A stretch of DNA of 64,000 nt from Streptomyces sp. col6 (lineage in GTDB: Bacteria > Actinomycetota > Actinomycetes > Streptomycetales > Streptomycetaceae): contig NZ_RDBL01000006.1 of NCBI RefSeq assembly GCF_008042035.1, positions 1,372,761 through 1,436,760 of the forward strand, written 5' to 3'. Of this stretch, positions 43,488 to 50,909 are shown piece after piece (position 1 is the stretch's first letter; every line of letters starts with the position of its first letter). Under the pieces are notes generated by a model. That model made no database searches. It saw only the letters and a list, made by a program, of their open reading frames with translations, and was not told where the DNA came from. The translations under genes were made by a program, and so were the position numbers.

Positions 43488-44168
43488 TCAGGAGCAGCCG
43501 CGCCGCAGATTCCAGCCGACGAAGGTGTGCCGCAGATCCACCTCGAAACGGCAGGACGCCGTACCGTCCGCATTCAGGTCCACAAAGGACCGGTGCTCGT
43601 TCGCGTACCAGTCGCCGGTCGCGTCGAAAATTCCCTTGTACGAGAACGCGGCACGGGCCTCGTTGTGCGAGACGGTGCAGTCGCTGACGCAATCGGCCGT
43701 CTTTTCCGACGACTCCAGCGACCAGCCCGCGTCCCAGGGTTCACGGTTCCATTCCTGCCGTGCCGTGGTGGACGCGGTGACGACACGACTCCCGTCGGTC
43801 TCCCAGGACGACGTCGTGTAGAGGCCGGTCATGCGGATGTTGCAGCAGTCGTACATCTCGGACCAGCTCTCCAGCTGCCGGACACCGGCCGCCGGGGCCG
43901 CCGCCCGCGCGGCCGTCTTCCCGGTGGCGGGCACCAGCCGGGCGGGGCCCAGGTGAGGTGCGCAGTCGGTGCCTATGGTGACCTGCTGCTCCACGGCCAT
44001 GCCGGGCGGCGGGGCGGGCAGGGAACCCGAGAGGCGCACCGCGGCGCATTCCTGACCGGACCCGTCCGCCGCCTGTCCCGTGCCCCCGGCGGCAGCCGTG
44101 GCCGGCACCGCCGACAGGGAGACCAGCCCGGCCGCCGCCACCGCGGTCATGATGAATCGGATACGCAA
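43488..44168 (-). CDS. Secreted eight-cysteine protein of unknown function
   Basis: 226 aa if translation begins at TTG 44168 (L-R-I-R-F-I-M), preceded closely by GAGGAA. The ATG at 44150 would leave a signal peptide without its positive N-region. Signal peptide RIRFIMTAVAAAGLVSLSA ends near PATAAA. The mature part has eight cysteines, including an adjacent pair (YDCCNIRM) and DCVSDC, and ends RRGCS, suggesting four disulfides. Tryptophan- and aromatic-rich stretches (WSEMYDCC; WYANEHRSF; FVGWNLRR) suggest a compact extracellular domain. I recognise no family. It is transcribed away from the polyprenyl synthase and lies upstream of the MmpL gene (129-base gap). Confidence 0.75.
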   Translation of the reverse strand: MRIRFIMTAVAAAGLVSLSAVPATAAAGGTGQAADGSGQECAAVRLSGSLPAPPPGMAVEQQVTIGTDCAPHLGPARLVPATGKTAARAAAPAAGVRQLESWSEMYDCCNIRMTGLYTTSSWETDGSRVVTASTTARQEWNREPWDAGWSLESSEKTADCVSDCTVSHNEARAAFSYKGIFDATGDWYANEHRSFVDLNADGTASCRFEVDLRHTFVGWNLRRGCS

Positions 44169-44408
44169 TTCCTCGCCCTTTCCCGGCAATCCCAGTGATG
44201 TGCACGAGAGCGTAACCGCGCCTTTCGGGGTACGGGACAGCGCCGGCGGATGTGGCAGGAAGCTGACAATGCACTTCCGCCCGGGGTATCGCGCACCCCG
44301 TGTCACCTTCATGTCATTTCCCTTGCCGGGGTGGGGTGGGCGGGACACGGTGAAGGCGATATTCGCCGCACAACACCGTCACCACCGGTGCGACCGAGGG
44401 GTTTCCTC

Positions 44409-45458
44409 GTGAACGCAAAACTGATGTACGAGGCTCCGATATCCGTGCCGTGTGCGTCGTCCGGAATTCTCGGGCGACTCGGTCTGGGCGAACCGGAGTT
44501 CGAGTCCGCGATGAATGAGGCGCTGGCCGCCACGGAGAAAGAGCTCCAGGACTGCGTCCACGACGCCCCCGAGCCGAGGATCGCCGCGCTCACCGGCCAT
44601 CTGGCGGCAGCCGGCGGAAAGCGGCTCCGCCCGCTGCTGGTCCTGCTCGGTGCCGAGTTCGGCGACCCCTGGCGGGACGGCGTCGGCCGGGCCGCCGTCA
44701 TCGCGGAACTGGTACACCTCTCCTCGCTCCACCACGACGACGTCATGGACGGGGCCGCCACCCGGCACGGAGTGGCGAGCGCCAACGCACGCTGGGGCGA
44801 CCGGACCGCCGTCCTCGGCGGCGACTGGCTCCTCGCCCGCGCCGCCCGGCTCGCCGCCGGACTCGCCCCCGGAGTGATCGAACTCAACGCCCGGACGGCG
44901 GCCCGGCTGGTGTCGGGACAGCTCGGCGAACTCACCGGCCCCGCCGACGGCGAGGACCTGGTGGCGCACTACTTCCACGTGGCGGGAGGCAAGACGGCCG
45001 CCCTGCTGGCCATGTCGCTCGGGCTCGGCGCCCTCCAGTCCGGCGCGCCCGCCCCGCACGTGGCAGCCCTGACCGAGTACGGGGAACAGCTCGGCATCGC
45101 CTTCCAGATCGCCGACGACCTGCTCGACCTGGCCTCCCCGGCCGCCCTGACCGGAAAACCGCAGGGCATGGACCTGCTGGCCGGTGTGGACAGCCTGCCC
45201 GTCCTGCTGGCACGGGCGGGCGACGACCCGGCCGACGCCGAGCTGCGCGCGCTGCTCTCCGACGACGCTCCGCTCACGCCCGCCGGCCACCACCGCGCCC
45301 TGGAGCTGTTCCGCCGCTCACCGGCGACGGCGCAGGCCGAGGCGCTGATGCGGGGACGGCTGACCCACGCCCGCGCCTGCCTCGCCGGGCTGCCGCCGCT
45401 TCCCGCCCGCACCGCCCTCACCGCCCTCTGCGACTACGTCGCCCGCGGGACCGCCTGA
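44409..45458 (+). CDS. Polyprenyl diphosphate synthase
   Basis: 349 aa from GTG 44409; the ribosome site is weak. Trans-prenyltransferase with both aspartate-rich motifs: HHDDVMD (near residue 110) and QIADDLLD (near residue 235), plus GGKRLRPLL and GGDWLLA. It condenses isopentenyl diphosphate onto allylic diphosphates. Product length cannot be set, though Ser/Leu before the first motif instead of large aromatics fits a medium or long chain. The 240-base divergent gap to the secreted-protein gene holds its promoter. It is followed after 41 bases by the carboxylase genes. It may serve quinone or lipid-carrier synthesis; a link to the peptide product is unproven. Confidence 0.93.
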   Translation: MNAKLMYEAPISVPCASSGILGRLGLGEPEFESAMNEALAATEKELQDCVHDAPEPRIAALTGHLAAAGGKRLRPLLVLLGAEFGDPWRDGVGRAAVIAELVHLSSLHHDDVMDGAATRHGVASANARWGDRTAVLGGDWLLARAARLAAGLAPGVIELNARTAARLVSGQLGELTGPADGEDLVAHYFHVAGGKTAALLAMSLGLGALQSGAPAPHVAALTEYGEQLGIAFQIADDLLDLASPAALTGKPQGMDLLAGVDSLPVLLARAGDDPADAELRALLSDDAPLTPAGHHRALELFRRSPATAQAEALMRGRLTHARACLAGLPPLPARTALTALCDYVARGTA

Positions 45459-45499
45459 ACCGGACCGCGAAAAGGGGCTGACACCCGAAGGAGTTGGTC

Positions 45500-47047
45500 A
45501 TGTCGATGCATGAGCGGATCGGCGAGCTGACGCGCATCCGTCAGGAGGCCGTCGAGGGCGCCCCCGCGGCGACCGAGGCGCAGCACGCGAAGGGCAAGCT
45601 GACGGCCCGGGAGCGCATAGAACTGCTCTTCGATCCGGGTTCGTTCAGTGAAGTGGAGCAGTTGCGCCGGCACCGGGCGACGGGTTTCGGTCTGGAGGCG
45701 AAGAAGCCGTACACGGACGGTGTGATCACGGGCTGGGGCACGGTCGAGGGCCGGACGGTCTTCGTGTACGCGCACGACTTCCGGATCTTCGGCGGGGCGC
45801 TGGGTGAGGCGCACGCGACGAAGATCCACAAGATCATGGACATGGCCATCTCGGCCGGTGCGCCGCTGGTGTCCCTGAACGACGGCGCCGGCGCCCGTAT
45901 CCAGGAGGGCGTCTCGGCCCTCGCCGGCTACGGCGGGATCTTCCAGCGCAACACCCGTGCCTCCGGTGTCATCCCGCAGATCAGCGTGATGCTCGGCCCG
46001 TGCGCGGGCGGCGCGGCCTACAGCCCCGCCCTCACCGACTTCGTGTTCATGGTCCGCGAGACCTCGCAGATGTTCATCACCGGACCCGACGTCGTCAAGG
46101 CGGTCACGGGCGAGGAGATCACGCAGAACGGTCTGGGCGGCGCCGACGTCCACGCGGGTACTTCAGGCGTGGCGCACTTCGCGTACGACGACGAGGAGAC
46201 CTGCATCGCCGAGGTCCGCTACCTGCTCTCCATGCTCCCGCAGAACAACCGCGAGAACCCGCCCTTCTCGGAGAGCGACGACCCCGCCGGCCGGCGGTGC
46301 GAGGCCCTGCGCGACCTGGTCCCGCTGGACGGCAGCCGTCCGTACGACATGCGGCGGGTCATCGAGGAACTGGTCGACGACGGCGAGTACATGGAGGTCC
46401 ACGAGCGCTGGGCCACCAGCGTCCTCACCGCCCTCGCGCGCCTCGACGGCCGGGTCGTGGGCCTGGTCGCCAGCCAGCCGCAGGCGCTCGCGGGCGTGCT
46501 CGACATCCACTCCTCGGAGAAGGCCGCCCGCTTCGTGCAGCTCTGCGACGCCTTCAACATCCCGCTCGTCACGCTGGTGGACGTCCCTGGCTTCCTGCCC
46601 GGTGTGGACCAGGAGCACGGCGGGATCATCCGGCACGGGGCGAAGCTGCTGTACGCGTACTGCAACGCCACCGTGCCCCGTATCCAGGTCATCCTGCGCA
46701 AGGCCTACGGCGGCGCGTACATCGTCATGGACTCCCGGTCCATCGGCGCCGACCTCTCGCTCGCCTGGCCGGCCAACGAGATCGCCGTGATGGGGGCCGA
46801 GGGCGCCGCCAACGTCGTCTTCCGCCGCCGCATCCGGGCCGCGAGCGACCCGGACGCGATGCGCCGCCAGCTGGTCAAGGAGTACAGGACCGAGCTGATG
46901 CACCCCTACTACGCGGCCGAGCGCGGCCTCGTCGACGACGTCATCGACCCCGCCGACACACGCGCCACCCTGGCCGCCGCGCTCGCCATGCTCGGCTCCA
47001 AGCACGCCTCGATGCCCACCCGGAAGCACGGCAACCCCCCTGTCTAG
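45500..47047 (+). CDS. Acyl-CoA carboxylase beta (carboxyltransferase) subunit
   Basis: 515 aa. ATG 45500 (MSMHERIGELTR) sits seven bases after AAGGAG. Very well conserved PccB/AccB-type carboxyltransferase: GARIQEGVSALAGYGGIF, GPCAGGAAYSPALTDF, DVPGFLPGVDQEHGGIIRHGAKLLYAY and KAYGGAYIVM are all recognisable. It transfers carboxyl from biotin to acetyl- or propionyl-CoA, giving malonyl- or methylmalonyl-CoA. The biotinylated alpha subunit is not in this window and must come from elsewhere. The epsilon subunit follows immediately. The gene could be primary metabolism or a cluster-dedicated precursor supply. Confidence 0.95.
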   Translation: MSMHERIGELTRIRQEAVEGAPAATEAQHAKGKLTARERIELLFDPGSFSEVEQLRRHRATGFGLEAKKPYTDGVITGWGTVEGRTVFVYAHDFRIFGGALGEAHATKIHKIMDMAISAGAPLVSLNDGAGARIQEGVSALAGYGGIFQRNTRASGVIPQISVMLGPCAGGAAYSPALTDFVFMVRETSQMFITGPDVVKAVTGEEITQNGLGGADVHAGTSGVAHFAYDDEETCIAEVRYLLSMLPQNNRENPPFSESDDPAGRRCEALRDLVPLDGSRPYDMRRVIEELVDDGEYMEVHERWATSVLTALARLDGRVVGLVASQPQALAGVLDIHSSEKAARFVQLCDAFNIPLVTLVDVPGFLPGVDQEHGGIIRHGAKLLYAYCNATVPRIQVILRKAYGGAYIVMDSRSIGADLSLAWPANEIAVMGAEGAANVVFRRRIRAASDPDAMRRQLVKEYRTELMHPYYAAERGLVDDVIDPADTRATLAAALAMLGSKHASMPTRKHGNPPV

Positions 47048-47055
47048 GAGGCACC

Positions 47056-47274
47056 ATGTCAGCACCGGCACTCCAAGGGCCCCTCGGTACGGCCCTCTTC
47101 AAGGTGATCAGGGGCGCCCCCTCCCCGGAGGAACTGGCGGCCGTCACGGCCCTGCTCACCGCCCTGACCGCAGCCGGCCATGACGACCCCGGCCCCGTGC
47201 GCCGCGCCGCGCCGGCCGCCGTCTGGGACCGGCCCGACAGCTTTCCGCCCGCCTCCTGGATGGCCCGGCCCTGA
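47056..47274 (+). CDS. Acyl-CoA carboxylase epsilon subunit
   Basis: 72 aa from ATG 47056, AGGAGG directly upstream. Short actinomycete-specific partner of the carboxyltransferase: FKVIRGAPSPEELAAVTALLTAL followed by a linker and a C-terminal SWMARP. Such subunits bind the beta subunit and raise activity of the alpha-beta complex. It lies eight bases after the beta gene, so the two are co-translated. Confidence 0.88.
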   Translation: MSAPALQGPLGTALFKVIRGAPSPEELAAVTALLTALTAAGHDDPGPVRRAAPAAVWDRPDSFPPASWMARP

Positions 47275-47331
47275 GGTGACAACCGGCGCTCCGGGCCCGC
47301 GGCCTGGCAGTTTGCTGCCGCTGTCGTTGCC

Positions 47332-47346
47332 GGGGCCGGCGGCCCC
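47332..47346. terminator. Possible hairpin after the carboxylase genes
   Basis: GGGGCC (47332-47337), loop GGC, GGCCCC (47341-47346), 58 bases after the epsilon stop and before the SARP gene. Short and GC-only; low confidence. Confidence 0.3.
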
Positions 47347-47417
47347 CTGGTAATCAGTCCCCAAGCGGCGAACCCGGTCGTACAGGAACGGCTGCGGTCG
47401 GAATCAGGAGGCGGTTC

Positions 47418-50405
47418 GTGCTTCAGGTGGTGTTCCGAATCCTGGGGCCGCTGGACATCAGCGCCGACGGGCGGCCCGTCGTACTGCAGGGCGCCCGTCA
47501 GCGCACGATCATGTCGATGCTGCTCCTCGCCCCCAACCGTGTGGTCTCGGTCGACACCCTCGCCGACGCCGTCTGGCAGGGCCGCCCGCCCGCCACCGCG
47601 CGCAACCAGATCGCGATCTGCGTCTCCGCCCTGCGCAAGACCATCAAGAACGCGGTCGGGGTCGAGGACATCCTGGTCACCAGCCATCCCGGCTACATGC
47701 TCTTCGCCGGCGAACACCGCATCGACGCCGTCGAGTTCGAGGAGAGCGCCGCCCGGGGGCGGGAGGCCGCCCGCCGCGGCCGGTCCGAGGAGGCGTGTGC
47801 CCACTTCGAGGAGGCGCTCGCCATGTGGCGTGGCCCCGCACTCGAAGGCATCTCCGCCGAGCGCGTCGAGTCCGAGGCCGCCCAGCTGACCGAGATGCGG
47901 CTCGACGTGTACGAGGAGTACGCCGGACTCCGCCTCGCGCTCGGCCAGCACCGCGACATGACCGGCGAGCTGAGCGCGTTCGTCCGCGAACACCCGCTGC
48001 GCGAACAGGCCAAGGGGCACCTGATGCTGGCCCAGTACCGCTCGGGCCGCCGCGCCGAGGCCCTGGAGACCTACCGCGACGCCCAGCGGCTGCTCGCCGG
48101 CGAACTCGGCATCGACCCCGGCCCCGCGCTCCAGGAGCTGCACGAGGAGATCCTCGCCGACTCCCCGCGACTCGGCCTGCCCGCGGAGTCCGTCACCCTC
48201 GTCCCCCAGACGACCGTCCCCGCGCACCTGCCGCCCAGCGCCGCGTCGTTCACCGGACGCCACGCCGAACTCGCCTCACTGGACCGGCTCCTGGAACACC
48301 TCGACGGCGGCGCGCTCCCGGTCGGGTCCATCACCGGCACGGGCGGCGTCGGCAAGACCGCCCTCGCCGTGCACTGGGCCCACCAGGTCGCCGCGCGCTT
48401 CCCGGACGGGCAGCTCTTCGCGGACATGCGCGGCTACGACGGGTCCGAGGCGCCCCGCAGACCGGCCGCGGTGCTCGACAGGTTCCTGCGCGCCCTGGGC
48501 GTGCCCGGACCGCAGATCCCCGCCGACCAGAACGAACGCACCGCCCTCTTCCGGAGCGTGCTGGGCGGCCGCCGGGTCCTGATCGTCCTCGACAACGCCC
48601 GCTCCTTCCAGCAGATCCGCCCGCTGCTGCCCGGCACCGGACGCTGCTGCGTCCTGGTCACCAGCAGGGACACCATGGGCCGCGCGCTCGCCGGCGACTA
48701 CGCCTTCGTACCGCTGCACCTCGGCGCCCTCGAACAGGACGAGTCCATCACCCTCCTGTCCCGGGTCGCCGGTGACGACCGCTTCGGCGTCGACCCCGTG
48801 GGCGCCGCCCGGCTCAGCGCGCTCTGCGACCGCCTTCCGCTGGCGCTGCGGATCGCGGCCGCACGGCTCGCCGCCAAGCCCCACTGGTCCGTACGGACCC
48901 TGGTGGCCCGGCTGGAGGACCAGCACCGCAGGCTCGACGAACTCAGCCTGGACGAGCGGGGTGTCCGGGCCGGGCTCAGGCTCAGCTACCGGGACCTGCC
49001 CGCCGACGCGGCCCGGATGTTCCGCCGGCTCGGGGTCCTCAACGTCCCGGACTTCTCCGCCTGGGCCGGAGCCGCGCTCCTCGACATCGACCCGGTCGAC
49101 GCCGAGGACCTGATCGAGCTGCTGGTCGACGCGCAGCTCCTCGAACCGCTCAGCGCCACCACCGGCCACGTCCGCTACCGCTTCCAGGACCTGCTGCGGC
49201 TGTTCGCCCGCGAGTGCGCGCGGGAGGAGGACACCGAGGCCGAGCTGCGTGCGGCCGGCCGGCGCGCCTGGGGCGCCTGGCTCGCGCTGGCGGGCGAGGC
49301 GCACCGGCGGGTCTACGGCGGCGACTACACCGTCATCCACGGACCCGCGCCGCTCCACCGGCTCCCCGGCCATCTGGTGGACAGCCTGCTGGAGGACCCG
49401 ATGGAGTGGTTCGAGACCGAACGCTCCTCGATCACCGGCCTGGTCGAACAGGCCGCCCGCGACGACGAGTCCGCCTACGCGTGGGACCTGGCGATGACGA
49501 GCGTGACGCTCTTCCAGAACCGCGACTACCTGGAGGACTGGCGGGACTGCGGCGAGCGGGCCCTGGAGGCCGCCACCCGGACCGGGGACACCCTCGGCCG
49601 GGCGGCGATGCTGCACTCCCTCGGGACGCTGGAGATCGTCGGGTGGGACCACGATTCGGCCCACCGGCGTCTCAGCCTGGCCCTGCGGCTGTTCGAGCAG
49701 CAGGGCCAGGATCAGGGACGCGCCCTCGTCCTGCGCAACCTGGCGCTCTGCGAACGCCATCGCGGGGACATGGACCGGGCCAGGGAGATGGCCCACCGCT
49801 CGCTGGAGATCTTCCGCGCGGTCGGTGACCACTACGCCGAGGCCCATGTGCTGGGCCTGCTGGCGCAGGTGGAGCTGGAACGGGGCGACCCGCAGGCGAG
49901 TCTGCGGCTGTCCTCCGAGGCGGTCGCCCGCAGCCGAGGGCTGGGCACCGAACGGGGAGAGGCGCAGAACACCGTCCGGCTGGCCGAGGCGCTGCTCCAC
50001 CGGGGTGAGGGGGAGCGGGCCGAGGAAGCCTGCCGGCGCGCGCTGGAACTGGTGCGTGGCAGCGGTGACCGCCGTGGTGAGGCGCACACGCTGCGCACCC
50101 TGGGCGAGGCACTGTGGTGCCGGGGCAGGACGCAGGAGGCGGAGGCGGTCCTGCGGGACGCGCTGCTGACCTCGGGCAAGGTGCCCGACCGCTTCCTGGA
50201 GGCGCGGGCCGCGATCGTCCTCGGCTGTGTGCAGATCCTGCACACCGACCGGGCCGGGGCGGCCGGGAGTTTCAAGACGGCGCACGACCTCTTCGCCGAG
50301 GTCGGGGCGCCGGGCTGGCAGGACCGCTCGGCCCGGCTGCTGGCGGCGCTCGGCGACGGCGAGACCTGGGACTCGGACCGCCTGTTCGCGCTCGTACGTC
50401 CCTGA
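47418..50405 (+). CDS. AfsR-like regulator: SARP + NB-ARC + TPR
   Basis: 995 aa. GTG 47418 follows AGGAGG by six bases. Order: OmpR-like winged helix (about 1-100: FRILGPLDIS, RQRTIMSMLLL), bacterial transcriptional activation domain (about 100-250, ending LGIDPGPALQELHEEIL), NB-ARC ATPase with Walker A GTGGVGKTAL near residue 306 and Walker B VLIVLDNA, then a helical TPR-like C-terminus from about 640 (DTLGRAAMLHSLGTLEIV; EAHVLGLLAQVELERGD; GEAHTLRTLGEALWCRGR). SARPs bind direct heptamer repeats and recruit RNA polymerase to antibiotic genes. The NTPase and TPR parts usually sense a signal. It ends 12 bases from the stop of the convergent DDPWT-repeat gene, so the pair may be receptor and ligand; that link is inference. 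Confidence 0.93.
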   Translation: MLQVVFRILGPLDISADGRPVVLQGARQRTIMSMLLLAPNRVVSVDTLADAVWQGRPPATARNQIAICVSALRKTIKNAVGVEDILVTSHPGYMLFAGEHRIDAVEFEESAARGREAARRGRSEEACAHFEEALAMWRGPALEGISAERVESEAAQLTEMRLDVYEEYAGLRLALGQHRDMTGELSAFVREHPLREQAKGHLMLAQYRSGRRAEALETYRDAQRLLAGELGIDPGPALQELHEEILADSPRLGLPAESVTLVPQTTVPAHLPPSAASFTGRHAELASLDRLLEHLDGGALPVGSITGTGGVGKTALAVHWAHQVAARFPDGQLFADMRGYDGSEAPRRPAAVLDRFLRALGVPGPQIPADQNERTALFRSVLGGRRVLIVLDNARSFQQIRPLLPGTGRCCVLVTSRDTMGRALAGDYAFVPLHLGALEQDESITLLSRVAGDDRFGVDPVGAARLSALCDRLPLALRIAAARLAAKPHWSVRTLVARLEDQHRRLDELSLDERGVRAGLRLSYRDLPADAARMFRRLGVLNVPDFSAWAGAALLDIDPVDAEDLIELLVDAQLLEPLSATTGHVRYRFQDLLRLFARECAREEDTEAELRAAGRRAWGAWLALAGEAHRRVYGGDYTVIHGPAPLHRLPGHLVDSLLEDPMEWFETERSSITGLVEQAARDDESAYAWDLAMTSVTLFQNRDYLEDWRDCGERALEAATRTGDTLGRAAMLHSLGTLEIVGWDHDSAHRRLSLALRLFEQQGQDQGRALVLRNLALCERHRGDMDRAREMAHRSLEIFRAVGDHYAEAHVLGLLAQVELERGDPQASLRLSSEAVARSRGLGTERGEAQNTVRLAEALLHRGEGERAEEACRRALELVRGSGDRRGEAHTLRTLGEALWCRGRTQEAEAVLRDALLTSGKVPDRFLEARAAIVLGCVQILHTDRAGAAGSFKTAHDLFAEVGAPGWQDRSARLLAALGDGETWDSDRLFALVRP

Positions 50406-50422
50406 GCACCGCCGGGCTCAGG
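50401..50422. terminator. Bidirectional hairpin covering both convergent stops
   Basis: Perfect stem CCTGAGC (50401-50407) / GCTCAGG (50416-50422) with an 8-base loop. Each arm includes the TGA of its gene: the SARP on plus, the repeat peptide on minus. Confidence 0.55.
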
Positions 50423-50702
50423 TCCACGGGTCGTCCGCCACCTTCGCGGGGGCGGCCGTCCACGGGTCGTCCGCCCCCGCGGCGCGCACGGCGGTCCACG
50501 GATCGTCGTCCTGCCGCGACGGGGCGGTGGTCCAGGGGTCGTCGGCCACCGCCCGCACGGCGGCGTCCGTACCGGACCGGAGCGCCGCCGGACCCGAGGC
50601 GCCGGCGGAACCCACCGTGCCGGCCACCGCGAGGAGGAGCACGGCTCCCGCCGCGACACGGCCCGCCGGGACGGTCCTGGCCGAGAGGGTGGAGAGCTTC
50701 AT
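50418..50702 (-). CDS. Secreted repeat-peptide precursor with four DDPWT motifs
   Basis: 94 aa. ATG 50702 has a perfect AGGAGG eight bases upstream. A Sec signal peptide (MKLSTLSARTVPAGR, then a hydrophobic core AAGAVLLLAVAGTV) ends near GSAGA, about residue 36. The rest is dominated by DDPWT at residues 54-58, 66-70, 78-82 and 90-94: exact 12-residue spacing, with the last copy forming the C-terminus. Each copy is preceded two to four residues earlier by one basic residue (R50, R63, R73, K87), so a trypsin-like protease could free one short peptide per copy. There are no cysteines. It is convergent with the SARP-TPR regulator and divergent from a second SARP. The layout is that of a pheromone or multi-core precursor. 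I know no family with this motif. Confidence 0.8.
   Translation of the reverse strand: MKLSTLSARTVPAGRVAAGAVLLLAVAGTVGSAGASGPAALRSGTDAAVRAVADDPWTTAPSRQDDDPWTAVRAAGADDPWTAAPAKVADDPWT
50421..50543 (-). repeat. 36-bp tandem units encoding DDPWT
   Basis: Four 15-base cores at 50421-50435, 50457-50471, 50493-50507 and 50529-50543, spaced exactly 36 bases apart. On the plus strand each reads close to GGTCCACGGGTCGTC. Cores are better conserved than the 21-base linkers between them, so selection acts on the encoded pentapeptide. Confidence 0.85.
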
Positions 50703-50778
50703 GATGACCTCCTGTGACAGCTGCGACGGGCGTTTCGGGCTGTTGTCCCGGTGTGTGCCATGAACGGTACGGAGACCC

Positions 50779-50808
50779 CTTTTTGAGGCTCTTTCGTCTC
50801 GCTTTCGG
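50779..50808. promoter_or_regulatory. Candidate SARP-binding heptamer repeats
   Basis: CTTTCGT (50791-50797) and CTTTCGG (50802-50808) are separated by four bases, the 11-base pitch typical of SARP operators. A weaker copy CTTTTTG lies at 50779-50785. The site is in the 207-base divergent gap between the DDPWT gene and the second SARP, so it could control both. Prediction from spacing only. Confidence 0.4.
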
Positions 50809-50909
50809 AGCCGCGAAATGGAGCCGATGACGAAGAAAAACACCAGGTCAATAGCGTTTTCCCCACGTGGCCCGGCGACCGGAACGGGCCTGCTGAACGG
50901 GGGAACCGC

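Noticed and set aside
47332..47346. GGGGCC/GGCCCC as a firm terminator
   Set aside because: Kept only as a low-confidence feature; short GC stems occur by chance in this DNA.
50421..50543. Regular 36-bp repeats as a CRISPR array
   Set aside because: Repeats lie in frame in a signal-peptide protein and the linkers are also coding and related; there is no leader and there are no cas genes.
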